64,000 nt of DNA from Flavobacteriaceae bacterium (GTDB lineage: Bacteria; Bacteroidota; Bacteroidia; Flavobacteriales; Flavobacteriaceae). The translations under genes and the position numbers were made by a program. The notes under the pieces were generated by a model. It was given only the letters and a program-made list of their open reading frames with translations. It did not search any database and had not been told where the DNA came from. This document shows positions 1 to 9,466 of this stretch, in pieces. How positions within the stretch are numbered: position 1 is the stretch's first letter; each line of letters begins with the position of its first letter. Location: the NCBI GenBank assembly GCA_009926065.1, contig RFPP01000005.1:1-64000 (forward strand). The letters are read 5' to 3'.

Positions 1-680
1 TACAGCGCGCCTACGACCAAGTTATTCATGATGTAGCTTTGCAAAATCTTCCAGTTATTTTCTGTTTGGACAGAGCGGGGTTGGTTGGTGAAGATGGAGC
101 TACACATCATGGTGTTTTCGATTTGGCTTATTTGCGATGTATTCCCAACGTGATTGTGTATTCGCCAATGAACGAAGTTGGCCTTCGTAATATTTTATAT
201 ACCGCTCAATTGGGCTTGAATCAACCAATAGCAATTCGTTATCCTAGAGGTCGAGGGCAAATGGTAGATTGGCAAAAGCCTTATAAAAAATTGGAAATAG
301 GTAAAGCCAATTGTATTAAAAAAGGAATCACCACCGCTATTTTATCCAATGGACCAATAGGGAACACTGTTACATTGGCTATAGCCAAACTGAATAATCC
401 AGAAACCATAGCGCATTACGATTTTGCATTTGTAAAACCCTTAGACGAAAATGCGTTGCACACTATTTTCAATGAATTTGAAAAAATAATCACCATTGAA
501 GACGGAGTAATTATGGGCGGTTTTGGAACTGCCGTTTTAGAATTTGCTTCTCAAAATAATTATTCAAACCCAATTCTAAATTTGGGAATTCCCGATGAAT
601 TTATTGAGCAAGGAACCGTTGAAGAATTACATCAATATTGTAAAATAGATGTTGACAGTTTAGTGTCCATTTTATCATAA
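1..680 (+). CDS. dxs: 1-deoxy-D-xylulose-5-phosphate synthase, 3' part (partial)
   Basis: Only the last ~226 codons are present; the reading frame is already open at base 3, so the gene begins upstream of the window. The visible part holds the pyrimidine-binding transketolase motif (QRAYDQVIHDVALQNLPV, then DRAGLVGEDGATHHG) and the C-terminal transketolase domain with the acidic EDG turn (ITIEDGVIMGGFG). The family condenses pyruvate and glyceraldehyde 3-phosphate with thiamine diphosphate, the first step of the MEP isoprenoid route. An internal ATG-like start near base 39 would cut the domain in half and is not used. It ends at a strong hairpin terminator shared with the convergent gene on the other strand. 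Confidence 0.95.
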   Translation, partial: QRAYDQVIHDVALQNLPVIFCLDRAGLVGEDGATHHGVFDLAYLRCIPNVIVYSPMNEVGLRNILYTAQLGLNQPIAIRYPRGRGQMVDWQKPYKKLEIGKANCIKKGITTAILSNGPIGNTVTLAIAKLNNPETIAHYDFAFVKPLDENALHTIFNEFEKIITIEDGVIMGGFGTAVLEFASQNNYSNPILNLGIPDEFIEQGTVEELHQYCKIDVDSLVSILS

Positions 681-681
681 A

Positions 682-715
682 AAAAAATCCAACCATTTTT
701 ATGATTGGATTTTTT
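682..715. terminator. Bidirectional hairpin terminator
   Basis: Perfect 11-bp stem (aaaaaatccaa at 682-692 with ttggatttttt at 705-715) with a 12-base loop. The stem is A-rich on one side and T-rich on the other, so it can stop dxs on the + strand and the convergent secreted-protein gene on the - strand. Confidence 0.85.
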
Positions 716-732
716 ATTTAACTATTTTAAAA

Positions 733-3700
733 CTAGTTTTTGATAATTTTTTGAGAATAATTTAAGTCATCTCCAGAAATTCTTATTACATAAATTCCAG
801 ATTCAACCGATTTTAAATCAATTGCTTTTTCTGAATTAAAGAATTCATTTTTAGCGGTGTAAACTATTCTTCCGTTTAAGTCAACTACATCAATAGACAC
901 TTTTCCAGAGTATTGATTAATGTTAATATTAAAAATACCATTTGAAGGATTTGGAGAAATTGAAACTCCTTTTTTATTTGAGAAATCTTCATTGGCTAGT
1001 GTTCCAGCGGTAAATAACCCAGAGAAAACTCCTCTTCCGTAGGTAGAAGCATATACAGCATTATCATTTCTTAAGTCCAAATCAGTTACCTTAACATTAC
1101 TCATTCCATTGAATGATTGATACCAAATCGGAGAAGCAGTGTCGAATGTAGAAGTAAACCAAACTCCTAAATCAGTACCAATAATTACCTCATTTAGTTT
1201 TAATGGGTTTTGTAAAATACATTTTACAGGTAAATCAGGTAAATTTCCTTCTTTGTTTTGCCAAGTTACCCCCCGATCGGCACTATACCAAATACTAACT
1301 ACATTATAATTATGAAAAGTCACAAAAATATCATTTTCAGATTGACCAAATTCTACATCAGAAACACTACCTACAAAACTTGGACCCGTTATATCTGTCC
1401 ATGTAACGGTGGTTGCATTTGCATTTGTAGAGATTAATACCTTTCCATTTCTAAAGCCAGCTAATAAAGTAGTAGCTGCTGTTGAATATTTCGAGACATT
1501 TAATGCAGTTGGGGAACTGGTAATTAAAGTTGAATTAGTTAAAGTTGTTTTAACTACGGTTCCCGATTTTATGTTAGTATATCTTCTGATTCCATATACA
1601 GTTGTAGTGCCTGGAACAGTATAGTCAGAAAATAATATATCTCTATTTGAATCTAATGCCATTGGACAAATGAAGGCTCCGTTTGAGGTACTTTCATTAT
1701 TAATTACTCTTACAGTACCAGAAGTTGTTCTATAATTAATTCGTTGGTTGTAAACATAGTTAGTTATATAATAATTATCTGTTCCTTGATCAAACATTGA
1801 AGCAGCACCATCGCCTCCTTGAACTTCAACACTAGCACTCTCGCCGGAAGAAACCCCTCCAAAATACTGCGATCCATTATCTTGTGCTCCTGCAACAAAA
1901 TAATCTCCTGCCCCAATACTTGTTGGACCTACACCGACGGTATAAAACTGAGTAACATTAAATCCATTATTTCTTGGATCAATACCAGAGCTACTCGTTG
2001 CGGCAGATAAATTACCACTATAATATACTCCTCCATCATTACCAAAAATAGCTATATTAGAATTTCCAGGTTTAAATGAAATTGCATGTTGATCAGAGTG
2101 AACATTTGTAGTCCAATTTGAAATTGCTGTCCATGAATTTGCTCCGTCTGACGATCGATATAAATCTATCCCACCTACATAAACAATTTGGTCATTACTT
2201 GGGTCTGCTTCAATTGTAAGGTTGAACCATCCTTGACCTCCTGTAAAGCCATAGGTTATTTCTCTGGTTTCATTTCCTACAGGTAATGGCATAATTGTAG
2301 ATGTTGCAAAACCATCTGTAGTTTTAATTATTTGCACCTCAACTCCATCAGTTGCAGTTGCCTGATTTAATTGAGATAAAACATAAATTAGGTTTGGATT
2401 TGTTGCCGAAGTTTCTATTTCAACACGCTCGCCACCGCCATTTCCTGTAACGGTATACTTATCAATAAACGTATTTCCACCATCACTTGAACAAAACACT
2501 TTTCCACCTCCTTCGGAAAAAGCAAAGCTATTTTTTGTTGAAATCCATAATTTATTATCTGAACCAATTTCAATATCATTAGGACAATATTTATTCTGAT
2601 TTGGAGTAAGAGGCATATTTAATTGCGTCCAAGTTGAGCCACCGTTGATTGATTTATAAACTCCAAAGGCATCAGAACCCATGTAAGTGGTTGAGTTTGC
2701 AGATCCATAATAAGAATCTGCTGCTGCAACATATACCTCGGAAACTCCTGCATTATTTCGAATGGCAATTTTATTTATATGCTGAATTCCTGGAACTATA
2801 TTCCCAGTAATAACTCCTGTATTGCTTGGATTTAATGTTACATTGACTTCACCAGAAGCTAATGCGGCCTCTAAACGGTCTCCATCTGCTTGAGAAATCA
2901 TAACTGATGGTATAGTAATATTAGTATCTGTTCCACCAATTGCCACTGGCGGCCCCGGAACATTATTCATTATAATTACAGCAATAGCGCCTGCAGTTTG
3001 GGCATTCATTACTTTTACAGCGAAGGTACAAGAACCTCTTCTTATTAATGCAATTTTTCCGTTAACTGCGGCAGAATTTGTGAATCCCACGCACCCAATT
3101 GTAGGAGTAGCCGATCCATCAGAAACTAAAACAATATTTGAAGTAATTGGTGCTGTGATAGTTGGACCAAATGATAAATTTGGAAAGCATGGGTAATTTC
3201 CAGCAACACCAGTAGGGCTGTTAACAGTAACATTGCTAGCAGATTGAAAAGTAGTAGCTCCAGAAACTCCTCCAAGAACTCTAGTCCAAGTTGCTCCGCG
3301 GTTAATTGATTTCCAAACCCCATTTCCACCAACATCTCCTGCCGTATAAGACTCTCCAGTTCCAAGGTAAAATATATTAGTGTTGTTTGGATCATAAGCC
3401 AGACAGGATACGTTTAAATTATCCGCTATATTAACTCGTGTCCATACGGAACCTGAATTTGAAATCGCTGTATTTTTCCATAAACTACCACTAACACCTC
3501 CTGCAAAAACAGTCTCACCAGTAGGGTCGTTTGGATCAAACATTATTGCTCTTGTTCTACCACCTACATTTGTTGGACCCCTTTCAACCCATCTGTTATC
3601 AACGGCATCCCCTGGAACTCTTCCTGAAGCAAGTATTCGTTGTCTTTCGTCTAATATTTCTCTTCGAATTACCTCTAAATTCTCAGGCGTTGGTCTTCCT

Positions 3701-3978
3701 AAAGCGGGATTCATGGTCAATTCCCACTCATTTTCATAGTATTTATTAGGAGGAACACCATTTGGTCTATCGGTTCCTAATTGTTTTGATTTTAAAAATG
3801 GGCTATGACTTTGATAATAAGCCAACTTTTTTCTTAATTCAACTGTCTTTTTGTTTGGCTTTTCTTTTTTGATTTTTTCAATTTTAGTAGATAATTCTTT
3901 AACAGGTTTTACAGATTGAGAAAACCCAGTAACAATATAGAAAATAGATAAAATGTAAACAAGTAGTTTATTTTTCAT
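733..3978 (-). CDS. Secreted beta-propeller (sortilin/BNR-like) protein with PA domain and T9SS type A sorting domain
   Basis: 1081 aa. An N-terminal signal peptide (MKNKLLVYILSIFYIVTGFS) is followed by a lysine-rich stretch, then Asp-box/VPS10-like propeller repeats from about residue 130 (SINRGATWTRV, SINGGSTWTQL, SADRGVTWQNK). A protease-associated (PA) domain is inserted at about 260-385, marked by IALIRRGSCTFAVKV and GAIAVIIMNN. The last ~75 residues form a type A sorting domain (ISPNPSNGIFN through YVIRISGDD and a basic end), the signal for export by the Por/type IX system and cell-surface attachment. No catalytic residues are evident, so the ligand or substrate is unknown. A promoter lies just upstream at 4000-4029. 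A paralogue without the PA insert lies at 15832-18369. Confidence 0.88.
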   Translation of the reverse strand: MKNKLLVYILSIFYIVTGFSQSVKPVKELSTKIEKIKKEKPNKKTVELRKKLAYYQSHSPFLKSKQLGTDRPNGVPPNKYYENEWELTMNPALGRPTPENLEVIRREILDERQRILASGRVPGDAVDNRWVERGPTNVGGRTRAIMFDPNDPTGETVFAGGVSGSLWKNTAISNSGSVWTRVNIADNLNVSCLAYDPNNTNIFYLGTGESYTAGDVGGNGVWKSINRGATWTRVLGGVSGATTFQSASNVTVNSPTGVAGNYPCFPNLSFGPTITAPITSNIVLVSDGSATPTIGCVGFTNSAAVNGKIALIRRGSCTFAVKVMNAQTAGAIAVIIMNNVPGPPVAIGGTDTNITIPSVMISQADGDRLEAALASGEVNVTLNPSNTGVITGNIVPGIQHINKIAIRNNAGVSEVYVAAADSYYGSANSTTYMGSDAFGVYKSINGGSTWTQLNMPLTPNQNKYCPNDIEIGSDNKLWISTKNSFAFSEGGGKVFCSSDGGNTFIDKYTVTGNGGGERVEIETSATNPNLIYVLSQLNQATATDGVEVQIIKTTDGFATSTIMPLPVGNETREITYGFTGGQGWFNLTIEADPSNDQIVYVGGIDLYRSSDGANSWTAISNWTTNVHSDQHAISFKPGNSNIAIFGNDGGVYYSGNLSAATSSSGIDPRNNGFNVTQFYTVGVGPTSIGAGDYFVAGAQDNGSQYFGGVSSGESASVEVQGGDGAASMFDQGTDNYYITNYVYNQRINYRTTSGTVRVINNESTSNGAFICPMALDSNRDILFSDYTVPGTTTVYGIRRYTNIKSGTVVKTTLTNSTLITSSPTALNVSKYSTAATTLLAGFRNGKVLISTNANATTVTWTDITGPSFVGSVSDVEFGQSENDIFVTFHNYNVVSIWYSADRGVTWQNKEGNLPDLPVKCILQNPLKLNEVIIGTDLGVWFTSTFDTASPIWYQSFNGMSNVKVTDLDLRNDNAVYASTYGRGVFSGLFTAGTLANEDFSNKKGVSISPNPSNGIFNININQYSGKVSIDVVDLNGRIVYTAKNEFFNSEKAIDLKSVESGIYVIRISGDDLNYSQKIIKN

Positions 3979-3999
3979 AAGTATGAATTAGTTTTTTTG

Positions 4000-4029
4000 T
4001 AAAGATAAGGATAACAAATATTTTTTCAA
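4000..4029 (-). promoter_or_regulatory. Bacteroidota-type promoter of the secreted propeller gene
   Basis: On the - strand: TTG (4027-4029), 19-bp spacer, TATCTTTA (4000-4007). This is one base off the TAnnTTTG -7 consensus of the Bacteroidota primary sigma factor. It sits 22 bp upstream of the start codon. Confidence 0.5.
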
Positions 4030-4056
4030 ATACGAAGAATACTAATAGATTAATAT

Positions 4057-5400
4057 TTAACTTTTTGTGGCATTAATTGTATTAAATAGTATGTAAGCAT
4101 TTCCATCTGTTAGAAGCGAAATAAAATGACAAATATGAAGTAATCTGTCGTATAAATTATCTTTTTCAACTCTGAATTTTTCAGGAAGTAACTGCATTAC
4201 TAAACTATCAAAATTAGACGCTTTGCCTTCATAATTATTATTATAGGCAGTAATAAATTTGTCTAAAAGAGTATTAATTATCTGATAACCAGTCAATTCT
4301 TTTTCAATTACTTCTCGGCTTTTATAAATATTTTTTACACTCAATTTAATGATATCATCCATTTGCGCTTTGTATTTACTTTTATCGGTAAGCGCATATG
4401 GAAATTTTCCATTTAAAATTGCTTCTTCATTTTCAATAAATACATTTACGGCATCATTGATTAAACTACCTATTGCAATAGCCCGTAAATAACTAATTCG
4501 GTCTTCTTTAGTAGTTAATGTATTGTATTTATTGGAGTCGATACTATCTTTAACTAAATTAATTAAGTATTCCAAAGCATAATCTTCAGAAACCAAACCT
4601 AGGTTAATTCCATCTTCAAAATCAATAATGGTATAACAAATATCATCTGCTGCTTCAACTAAATAGGCTAAAGGGTGTCTTTCAAAACCAACATTCTTGC
4701 CTGTTTTATTAGGAATCATTCCTAACTCTGAGGCTACCTCCTTAAAAAAGTTGACATCCGATTGAAAAAACCCATATTTTTTATCGGCAATTGCTGAGGT
4801 TGGTTTTTTTGGCAAACTCTCTTTAGGATATTTCATAAACGCACCTAAAGTAGCATAAGATATTCTTAAACCGCCTTCATTTCCAGGTCTTGAGCTAGTT
4901 AAAACTGAAAAACCATTGGCATTTCCCTCAAAATCAATTAAGTCTTGCCATTCTTTATCTGATAATTTAGTTTTGAATTTTTGACCATTCCCCAAAGAAA
5001 AATATTCTCCAATTGCTTTTTCACCGGAATGACCAAAAGGGGGATTTCCAATGTCGTGTGCCAAAGATGCGGCAGCTACAATTGCTCCAAAATCGTTCAT
5101 TTCATAACCATGAATTTCATGTAAATAGGGGTATTTTTCAAGTATTTTCTTTCCAACCAATCGCCCAATTGAACGACCTACCACAGATACTTCAAGGCTG
5201 TGGGTTAATCTTGTATGAACAAAATCAGTTTTAGACATTGGAATTACTTGAGTTTTATCTTGCAAACTTCTAAATGCTGATGAAAATATAATTCGATCAT
5301 AATCCACTTCAAAACCCAATCGGGTATCGTCTTGCTCTTTGCGCAAGCGCTTAAAAGTGTCTCCTTGTCTTTTTAATGATAATAATTCTTCCCACTTCAT
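4057..5400 (-). CDS. dgt: Deoxyguanosinetriphosphate triphosphohydrolase-like HD protein
   Basis: 447 aa. HD-domain dNTP triphosphohydrolase of the Dgt family, which splits dNTPs (classically dGTP) to the nucleoside and tripolyphosphate. The HD metal motif is seen as H67 in TRLTHSLEV and H115-D116 in SLAHDIGNPPFGHSGEKAI; a later YLVEAADDICYTIIDFEDG motif supplies the distal Asp. I place the start at 5400 (MKWEELLSLKRQGD): the in-frame ATG 12 codons upstream adds a non-conserved extension. The gene is divergent from metG and downstream of no obvious partner, so it is probably monocistronic. Confidence 0.9.
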   Translation of the reverse strand: MKWEELLSLKRQGDTFKRLRKEQDDTRLGFEVDYDRIIFSSAFRSLQDKTQVIPMSKTDFVHTRLTHSLEVSVVGRSIGRLVGKKILEKYPYLHEIHGYEMNDFGAIVAAASLAHDIGNPPFGHSGEKAIGEYFSLGNGQKFKTKLSDKEWQDLIDFEGNANGFSVLTSSRPGNEGGLRISYATLGAFMKYPKESLPKKPTSAIADKKYGFFQSDVNFFKEVASELGMIPNKTGKNVGFERHPLAYLVEAADDICYTIIDFEDGINLGLVSEDYALEYLINLVKDSIDSNKYNTLTTKEDRISYLRAIAIGSLINDAVNVFIENEEAILNGKFPYALTDKSKYKAQMDDIIKLSVKNIYKSREVIEKELTGYQIINTLLDKFITAYNNNYEGKASNFDSLVMQLLPEKFRVEKDNLYDRLLHICHFISLLTDGNAYILFNTINATKS

Positions 5401-5505
5401 TTTTTGATAGCTTTGGTTTAATTCACGAATATACAAAATTGGATTTAAGTACCTTTAAATGGAATTAATAAAAAATAAAAATACAATTGCATATAATTTA
5501 GCTAC

Positions 5506-5535
5506 TTGTCCCTAACATAAAATATCTTATTTTTG
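5506..5535 (+). promoter_or_regulatory. Bacteroidota-type promoter of metG
   Basis: TTG (5506-5508), 19-bp spacer, TATTTTTG (5528-5535), a full match to TTG-N19-TAnnTTTG. It shows that an upstream in-frame TTG at 5533 lies inside the promoter, and so supports the metG start at 5578. Confidence 0.7.
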
Positions 5536-5577
5536 CATCTATCTTGTACTAGTTTCAAGGAATTCAAAAATATAATT

Positions 5578-7638
5578 ATGATTCAAAATCCTAAAAGATA
5601 CACAATAACTGCAGCGTTGCCTTACACTAATGGACCAATTCATATTGGTCATTTGGCTGGAGTTTACGTGCCTTCAGATATTTATTCCCGATATTTAAGA
5701 TTACAAGACAAAGACGTTTTATTTATTTGCGGAAGCGACGAACACGGTGTTGCCATTTCAATGAAAGCTAAAAAAGAAGGTGTTTCTCCTCAGGAAATCA
5801 TTGATAAATATGACAAAATCATTCGTCAATCGTTTATAGATTTTGGAATTTCTTTTGACAATTATTCTAGAACTTCAGCTAAAATTCACCACGAAACGGC
5901 TTCCGAATTTTTCAAAAAATTATATTACAATGGTGATTTTATTGAGCAAGTAACGGAACAATTATATGATGCTAAAGCAAATCAATTTTTAGCTGATCGA
6001 TTTGTAACTGGAACTTGTCCTAAATGCGGTTATGAAGAAGCTTATGGTGACCAATGTGAAAAATGCGGTTCTACATTAAATGCAACCGATTTAATTAATC
6101 CAAAATCTACCATTACAGGTGAAATTCCCGAATTGAAATCGACAAAACATTGGTTTTTGCCTTTAGATCGATACGATGCTTTTTTAAGAGAATGGATTTT
6201 GGTTGGTCATAAAAACGACTGGAAGCCTAATGTTTACGGACAAGTAAAATCATGGATTGATGGCGGATTAGAACCTCGAGCAGTAACTAGAGATTTAGAT
6301 TGGGGAATCGACGTGCCTGTTGAAGATGCTGAAGGGAAAAAATTATACGTATGGTTTGACGCCCCAATTGGATATATTTCTGCTTCCAAAGAATGGGCTA
6401 AGAGAGAAGGAAAAGACTGGGAACCTTATTGGAAAAATGAAGATACAAAACTGGTTCATTTTATTGGTAAAGACAATATTGTTTTTCACTGTATCATTTT
6501 CCCCGCGATGTTAAAAGCCGAAGGAAGTTATATTTTACCAGACAATGTTCCTGCAAATGAATTCTTGAATTTGGAAGGAGATAAATTATCGACATCAAAA
6601 AACTGGGCCGTTTGGTTGCATGAATATTTGCTTGATTTTCCTAATCAACAAGATGTTTTAAGATATGCATTGACTTCTAATGCACCAGAAACTAAGGATA
6701 ACGATTTTACTTGGAAGGATTTTCAAGCGAGAAATAACAATGAATTAGTTGCTATTTTTGGAAATTTCATCAATCGTGTGGTGGTATTAACTAATAAATT
6801 TTACAATGGAATTGTTCCAAATCCAAGTGAATTTTTAGATATTGACAAAGCCACTTTAATAGAATTAAAAGCATATCCAGGGGTAATTTCAAGTTCTGTG
6901 GAGCGCTACCGTTTTAGAGAGGCTTTGGCAGAATTGATGAATGTTGCCCGTTTGGGGAATAAATATTTAGCAGATGAAGAACCTTGGAAAGTAATCAAAG
7001 AAAATCCTGAGCGCGTACAAACTCAAATGTATGTTGCCTTGCAAATTGCAGCAGCTTTGAGTTCACTTTGCGAACCATTTTTACCTTTTACAGCAGCAAA
7101 ACTTTCTAGAATCCTAAAAACAGATACCAAAATAGATTGGAAAACGGTATCTCAAACTTCTGAATTAATTCCTTCAGGGCACCAAATTGGCGAAGCAGAA
7201 TTGCTTTTTGCAAAAATTGAAGACGAAGAAATACAAAAACAAATTGACAAATTAGAAGCTACGAAAGTAGCAAATAAAGCGGATAACAAAATGGCGGAAC
7301 CTCAAAAAGAAACTATTCAATATGATGATTTTGCAAAAATAGATTTGCGAGTTGGAACTATTTTAGAAGCAGAAAAAATGCCTAAAGCAAATAAATTATT
7401 GATCCTAAAAATCGATACTGGAATTGATGTTCGCACCATTGTTTCAGGAATTGCTGAGAGTTTTTCTCCTGAAGAAATTATTGGAAAACGCGTTACAGTT
7501 TTAGTGAATTTAGCCCCTAGAAATCTTCGCGGAGTCGATAGTGAAGGAATGATTTTGATGACTAAAAATGCCGAAGGAAACTTGGTTTTTGTTAATCCAG
7601 ATGAGGACGGAGTTGCTAATGGTGAAACAATAAACTAA
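5578..7638 (+). CDS. metG: Methionyl-tRNA synthetase
   Basis: 686 aa. Charges tRNA-Met with methionine in the cytoplasm. It has the class I signature HIGH (residues 22-25), a zinc knuckle beginning at C147 (CPKCG...CEKCG), and the KMSKS loop as KLSTSK (336-341). After an Ala/Lys-rich linker the last ~110 residues form the EMAP-like tRNA-binding/dimer domain ([11 protein letters not shown]). This long zinc-containing form with a fused C-terminal domain is normal in Bacteroidota. The start ATG at 5578 is chosen because the longer frame overlaps the promoter. The stop codon is followed directly, with no gap, by the HAD gene, suggesting one transcript. Confidence 0.97.
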   Translation: MIQNPKRYTITAALPYTNGPIHIGHLAGVYVPSDIYSRYLRLQDKDVLFICGSDEHGVAISMKAKKEGVSPQEIIDKYDKIIRQSFIDFGISFDNYSRTSAKIHHETASEFFKKLYYNGDFIEQVTEQLYDAKANQFLADRFVTGTCPKCGYEEAYGDQCEKCGSTLNATDLINPKSTITGEIPELKSTKHWFLPLDRYDAFLREWILVGHKNDWKPNVYGQVKSWIDGGLEPRAVTRDLDWGIDVPVEDAEGKKLYVWFDAPIGYISASKEWAKREGKDWEPYWKNEDTKLVHFIGKDNIVFHCIIFPAMLKAEGSYILPDNVPANEFLNLEGDKLSTSKNWAVWLHEYLLDFPNQQDVLRYALTSNAPETKDNDFTWKDFQARNNNELVAIFGNFINRVVVLTNKFYNGIVPNPSEFLDIDKATLIELKAYPGVISSSVERYRFREALAELMNVARLGNKYLADEEPWKVIKENPERVQTQMYVALQIAAALSSLCEPFLPFTAAKLSRILKTDTKIDWKTVSQTSELIPSGHQIGEAELLFAKIEDEEIQKQIDKLEATKVANKADNKMAEPQKETIQYDDFAKIDLRVGTILEAEKMPKANKLLILKIDTGIDVRTIVSGIAESFSPEEIIGKRVTVLVNLAPRNLRGVDSEGMILMTKNAEGNLVFVNPDEDGVANGETIN

Positions 7639-8325
7639 ATGAATCCAAAAATTATTGCTTTTGATGCCGATGATACTTTATGGCACAACGAACCTTATTT
7701 CGATGAAGCCCAAGAGCGATTTTGTGTTTTGTTTCAAGATTATGCTTCTAAGCAAGAAATATTAGGGTTGATTTTAAATCACCAAATTGCAAATTTATCT
7801 TTGTATGGATTTGGAATTAAGGCATTTACACTTTCAATGATTGAAACCGCTTTGGATTTAACCAATCATACGATTTCTGGTAAAGGAATAAAAAAAATAA
7901 TTACTATTGGAAAGGATTTATTGCAAAAACCAGTTGAATTATTGCCGAATGTGGAAAAGGTATTAGGAGAATTGCAAGGGAAATACAAATTGGTTGTTGC
8001 CACCAAAGGCGATTTAAAAGACCAGCACCGCAAACTTCACGATTCAGGAATTGGAGCTTATTTTCATCATATTGAGGTAATGAGTGACAAAACGGAATTA
8101 GACTATCAAAAAATGTTGGGGAGACTGGATTGCGATCCAATAGATTTTTTAATGATTGGAAACTCACTAAAATCCGATGTTTTACCTATTTTAAATATTG
8201 GAGGTTACGGAGTTCACATTCCGTATCACACTACTTGGGAATACGAAAAAATTGATTTTGAAATTATACACGACAATTTTTATTCCTTTGAAAATATTAC
8301 AGAAGTCTTGACGCTCCTAAAATAA
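7639..8325 (+). CDS. HAD-superfamily hydrolase
   Basis: 228 aa. Haloacid dehalogenase-type phosphatase: the nucleophile motif DADDT is at residues 9-13 (D9 nucleophile, D11 acid/base), the motif II Thr is in LVVATKGD, the Lys is in the following helix, and the motif IV acidic pair region is FLMIGNSLKSDV. A helical cap lies between residues ~20 and 95. The substrate cannot be told from sequence; relatives are annotated only as phosphatases of the YjjG/phosphoglycolate type. The gene begins one base after the metG stop and ends at a strong terminator. Confidence 0.85.
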   Translation: MNPKIIAFDADDTLWHNEPYFDEAQERFCVLFQDYASKQEILGLILNHQIANLSLYGFGIKAFTLSMIETALDLTNHTISGKGIKKIITIGKDLLQKPVELLPNVEKVLGELQGKYKLVVATKGDLKDQHRKLHDSGIGAYFHHIEVMSDKTELDYQKMLGRLDCDPIDFLMIGNSLKSDVLPILNIGGYGVHIPYHTTWEYEKIDFEIIHDNFYSFENITEVLTLLK

Positions 8326-8327
8326 AG

Positions 8328-8366
8328 AAAGCCGCAGTTGACCCGAAATAGGCAAACTGCGGCTTT
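8328..8366. terminator. Hairpin terminator after the metG-HAD operon
   Basis: Perfect 12-bp GC-rich stem: aaagccgcagtt (8328-8339) with aactgcggcttt (8355-8366), followed by a T-rich tract. Its A-rich left side lets it also serve the convergent ssb gene. Confidence 0.9.
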
Positions 8367-8374
8367 TCTTTTAA

Positions 8375-8707
8375 CTATTTTCCTAACATCAATAATTCAT
8401 CAATTACGACTTCGCTGACGTAGCGTTTTTCTCCGTTTTTATCTTCGTAACTTCTGTGGGTTAGTTTGCCCTCGATGGCAATTTCTTCACCTTTTACGAC
8501 ATATTTTTCAATGATATCGGCAGTTTTCCCCCAAGCAATAAGACTGTGCCATTGGGTTTCTTCTACTTTTTCTCCTTTGTCGTTTTTGTAACTTTCGTTG
8601 GTAGCAACGTTTAACTTGGCTAATTTTTTTCCTCCGTCAAATGTTTTGATTTCTGGATCATTACCAACGTGTCCGATTAACTGTACTTTGTTTCTTAATG
8701 TGCTCAT
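8375..8707 (-). CDS. ssb: Single-stranded DNA-binding protein, short form
   Basis: 110 aa. A single OB-fold matching bacterial SSB: MSTLRNKVQLIGHVGNDPE, then LNVATNESY, WHSLIAWGKTADIIEKYVVKGEEIAIEG and a closing YVSEVVIDELLML. It binds ssDNA as an oligomer. The protein ends at the last OB strand (LLMLGK) and has neither the flexible linker nor the acidic C-terminal tip that recruits partner proteins in classical SSB, so it may be an auxiliary rather than the replication SSB. It is convergent with the HAD gene across a shared terminator. Confidence 0.92.
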   Translation of the reverse strand: MSTLRNKVQLIGHVGNDPEIKTFDGGKKLAKLNVATNESYKNDKGEKVEETQWHSLIAWGKTADIIEKYVVKGEEIAIEGKLTHRSYEDKNGEKRYVSEVVIDELLMLGK

Positions 8708-8935
8708 GGCGTTTAAAATTTAAATGGGTTATAAAAAATAATTATTGTTTTGCCGATACTTGTTTGATTTCGACATTGCAAAGATGTGGTGACTTCCAAA
8801 ATTTATTCGGTTGTTAACTGCTTACTTTCGGTTGTAGTTGTTTGTAAGCGTTTGTAATTGGAAAATTATAAGTATATTTGATTGATTTTAAAAGTTTTAA
8901 GTCAAAAATTAAAACCACAAAAGACAATTCCTTTT

Positions 8936-8999
8936 TAGCCCCGATGGCAGAGAAAATCCCACGCTTTTGCGTGGATTGAAACGAACAGCGGGAATAGGA
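8936..8999 (+). repeat. Intergenic hairpin repeat, copy A
   Basis: The 390-base gap between ssb and the next gene holds this ~64-base element and no credible gene. It begins TAGCCCCGATGGCAGAG, has a near-perfect stem (aatcccacgc with gcgtggatt around a tttt loop) and ends GAACAGCGGGAATAGGA. It aligns closely, gap included, with the minus-strand element at 38444-38512 and more loosely with 29588-29682. Similar TAGCCC...hairpin...GGATTAG elements are, from memory, common between flavobacterial genes. Function unknown. Confidence 0.65.
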
Positions 9000-9098
9000 T
9001 TGGTAAAAATAGACTGTCTTTTCGCTTCAAAAAGAAATTAATAATATTAGGTAGATTGCTTTGCTTTAAGCCTCGCAACTCCTCGCAATGACAAAAAA

Positions 9099-9449
9099 AT
9101 GAATAAAACGTGTTTGGAATGTGGAGAAAAAATAGTGGGGCGCGAGGACAAAAAGTTTTGCAGCGACGGTTGTAGAAATTCCTATAACAACAAAATCAAT
9201 AAGGACAGCACGAATTTTATGCGCAATGTGAACAATAAATTGCGAAAAAATTATCGGATTTTATGTATTTTAAACATTGAAGGAAAGTCGAAAACTACGC
9301 GTGCAAAATTGTTAAGTAAAGGATTTGATTTTGAATTTTTTACGAATATTTTGAATACCAAAACGGGGAATACCTATTATTTTATATACGACCAAGGCTA
9401 TTTGGCATTGGAAAACGATTATTTTATGTTAGTCAAAAAAGATATTTAA
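9099..9449 (+). CDS. Small zinc-ribbon protein, function unknown
   Basis: 116 aa. An N-terminal treble-clef or zinc-ribbon motif (CLECGEKIVGREDKKFCSDGC, Cys 5, 8, 21 and 25) is followed by a short basic helix (RNSYNNKINKD) and a mixed domain rich in aromatic residues (YYFIYDQGYLALENDYFML). The Cys pattern resembles the FCS/MYM type found in small nucleic-acid-associated proteins. I recognise it as a conserved flavobacterial hypothetical but cannot assign a role. It lies 17 bp upstream of the peptidase gene, so the two may be cotranscribed. Confidence 0.75.
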   Translation: MNKTCLECGEKIVGREDKKFCSDGCRNSYNNKINKDSTNFMRNVNNKLRKNYRILCILNIEGKSKTTRAKLLSKGFDFEFFTNILNTKTGNTYYFIYDQGYLALENDYFMLVKKDI

Positions 9450-9466
9450 CTTCAAATTTATTACAA

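Noticed and set aside
39..680. Complete short gene beginning at the first start-like codon.
   Set aside because: The frame is open to the window edge and the upstream residues match dxs, so this is the 3' part of a longer gene.
3126..3395. Overlapping minus-strand frame of 89 codons within the large secreted gene.
   Set aside because: Leucine-rich shadow of the true frame; no start context and no homology.
8960..8990. CRISPR-like repeat (a GCGTGGATTGAAAC ending typical of type I repeats).
   Set aside because: Only one copy, no spacers or cas genes; the bases belong to the intergenic hairpin repeat family.
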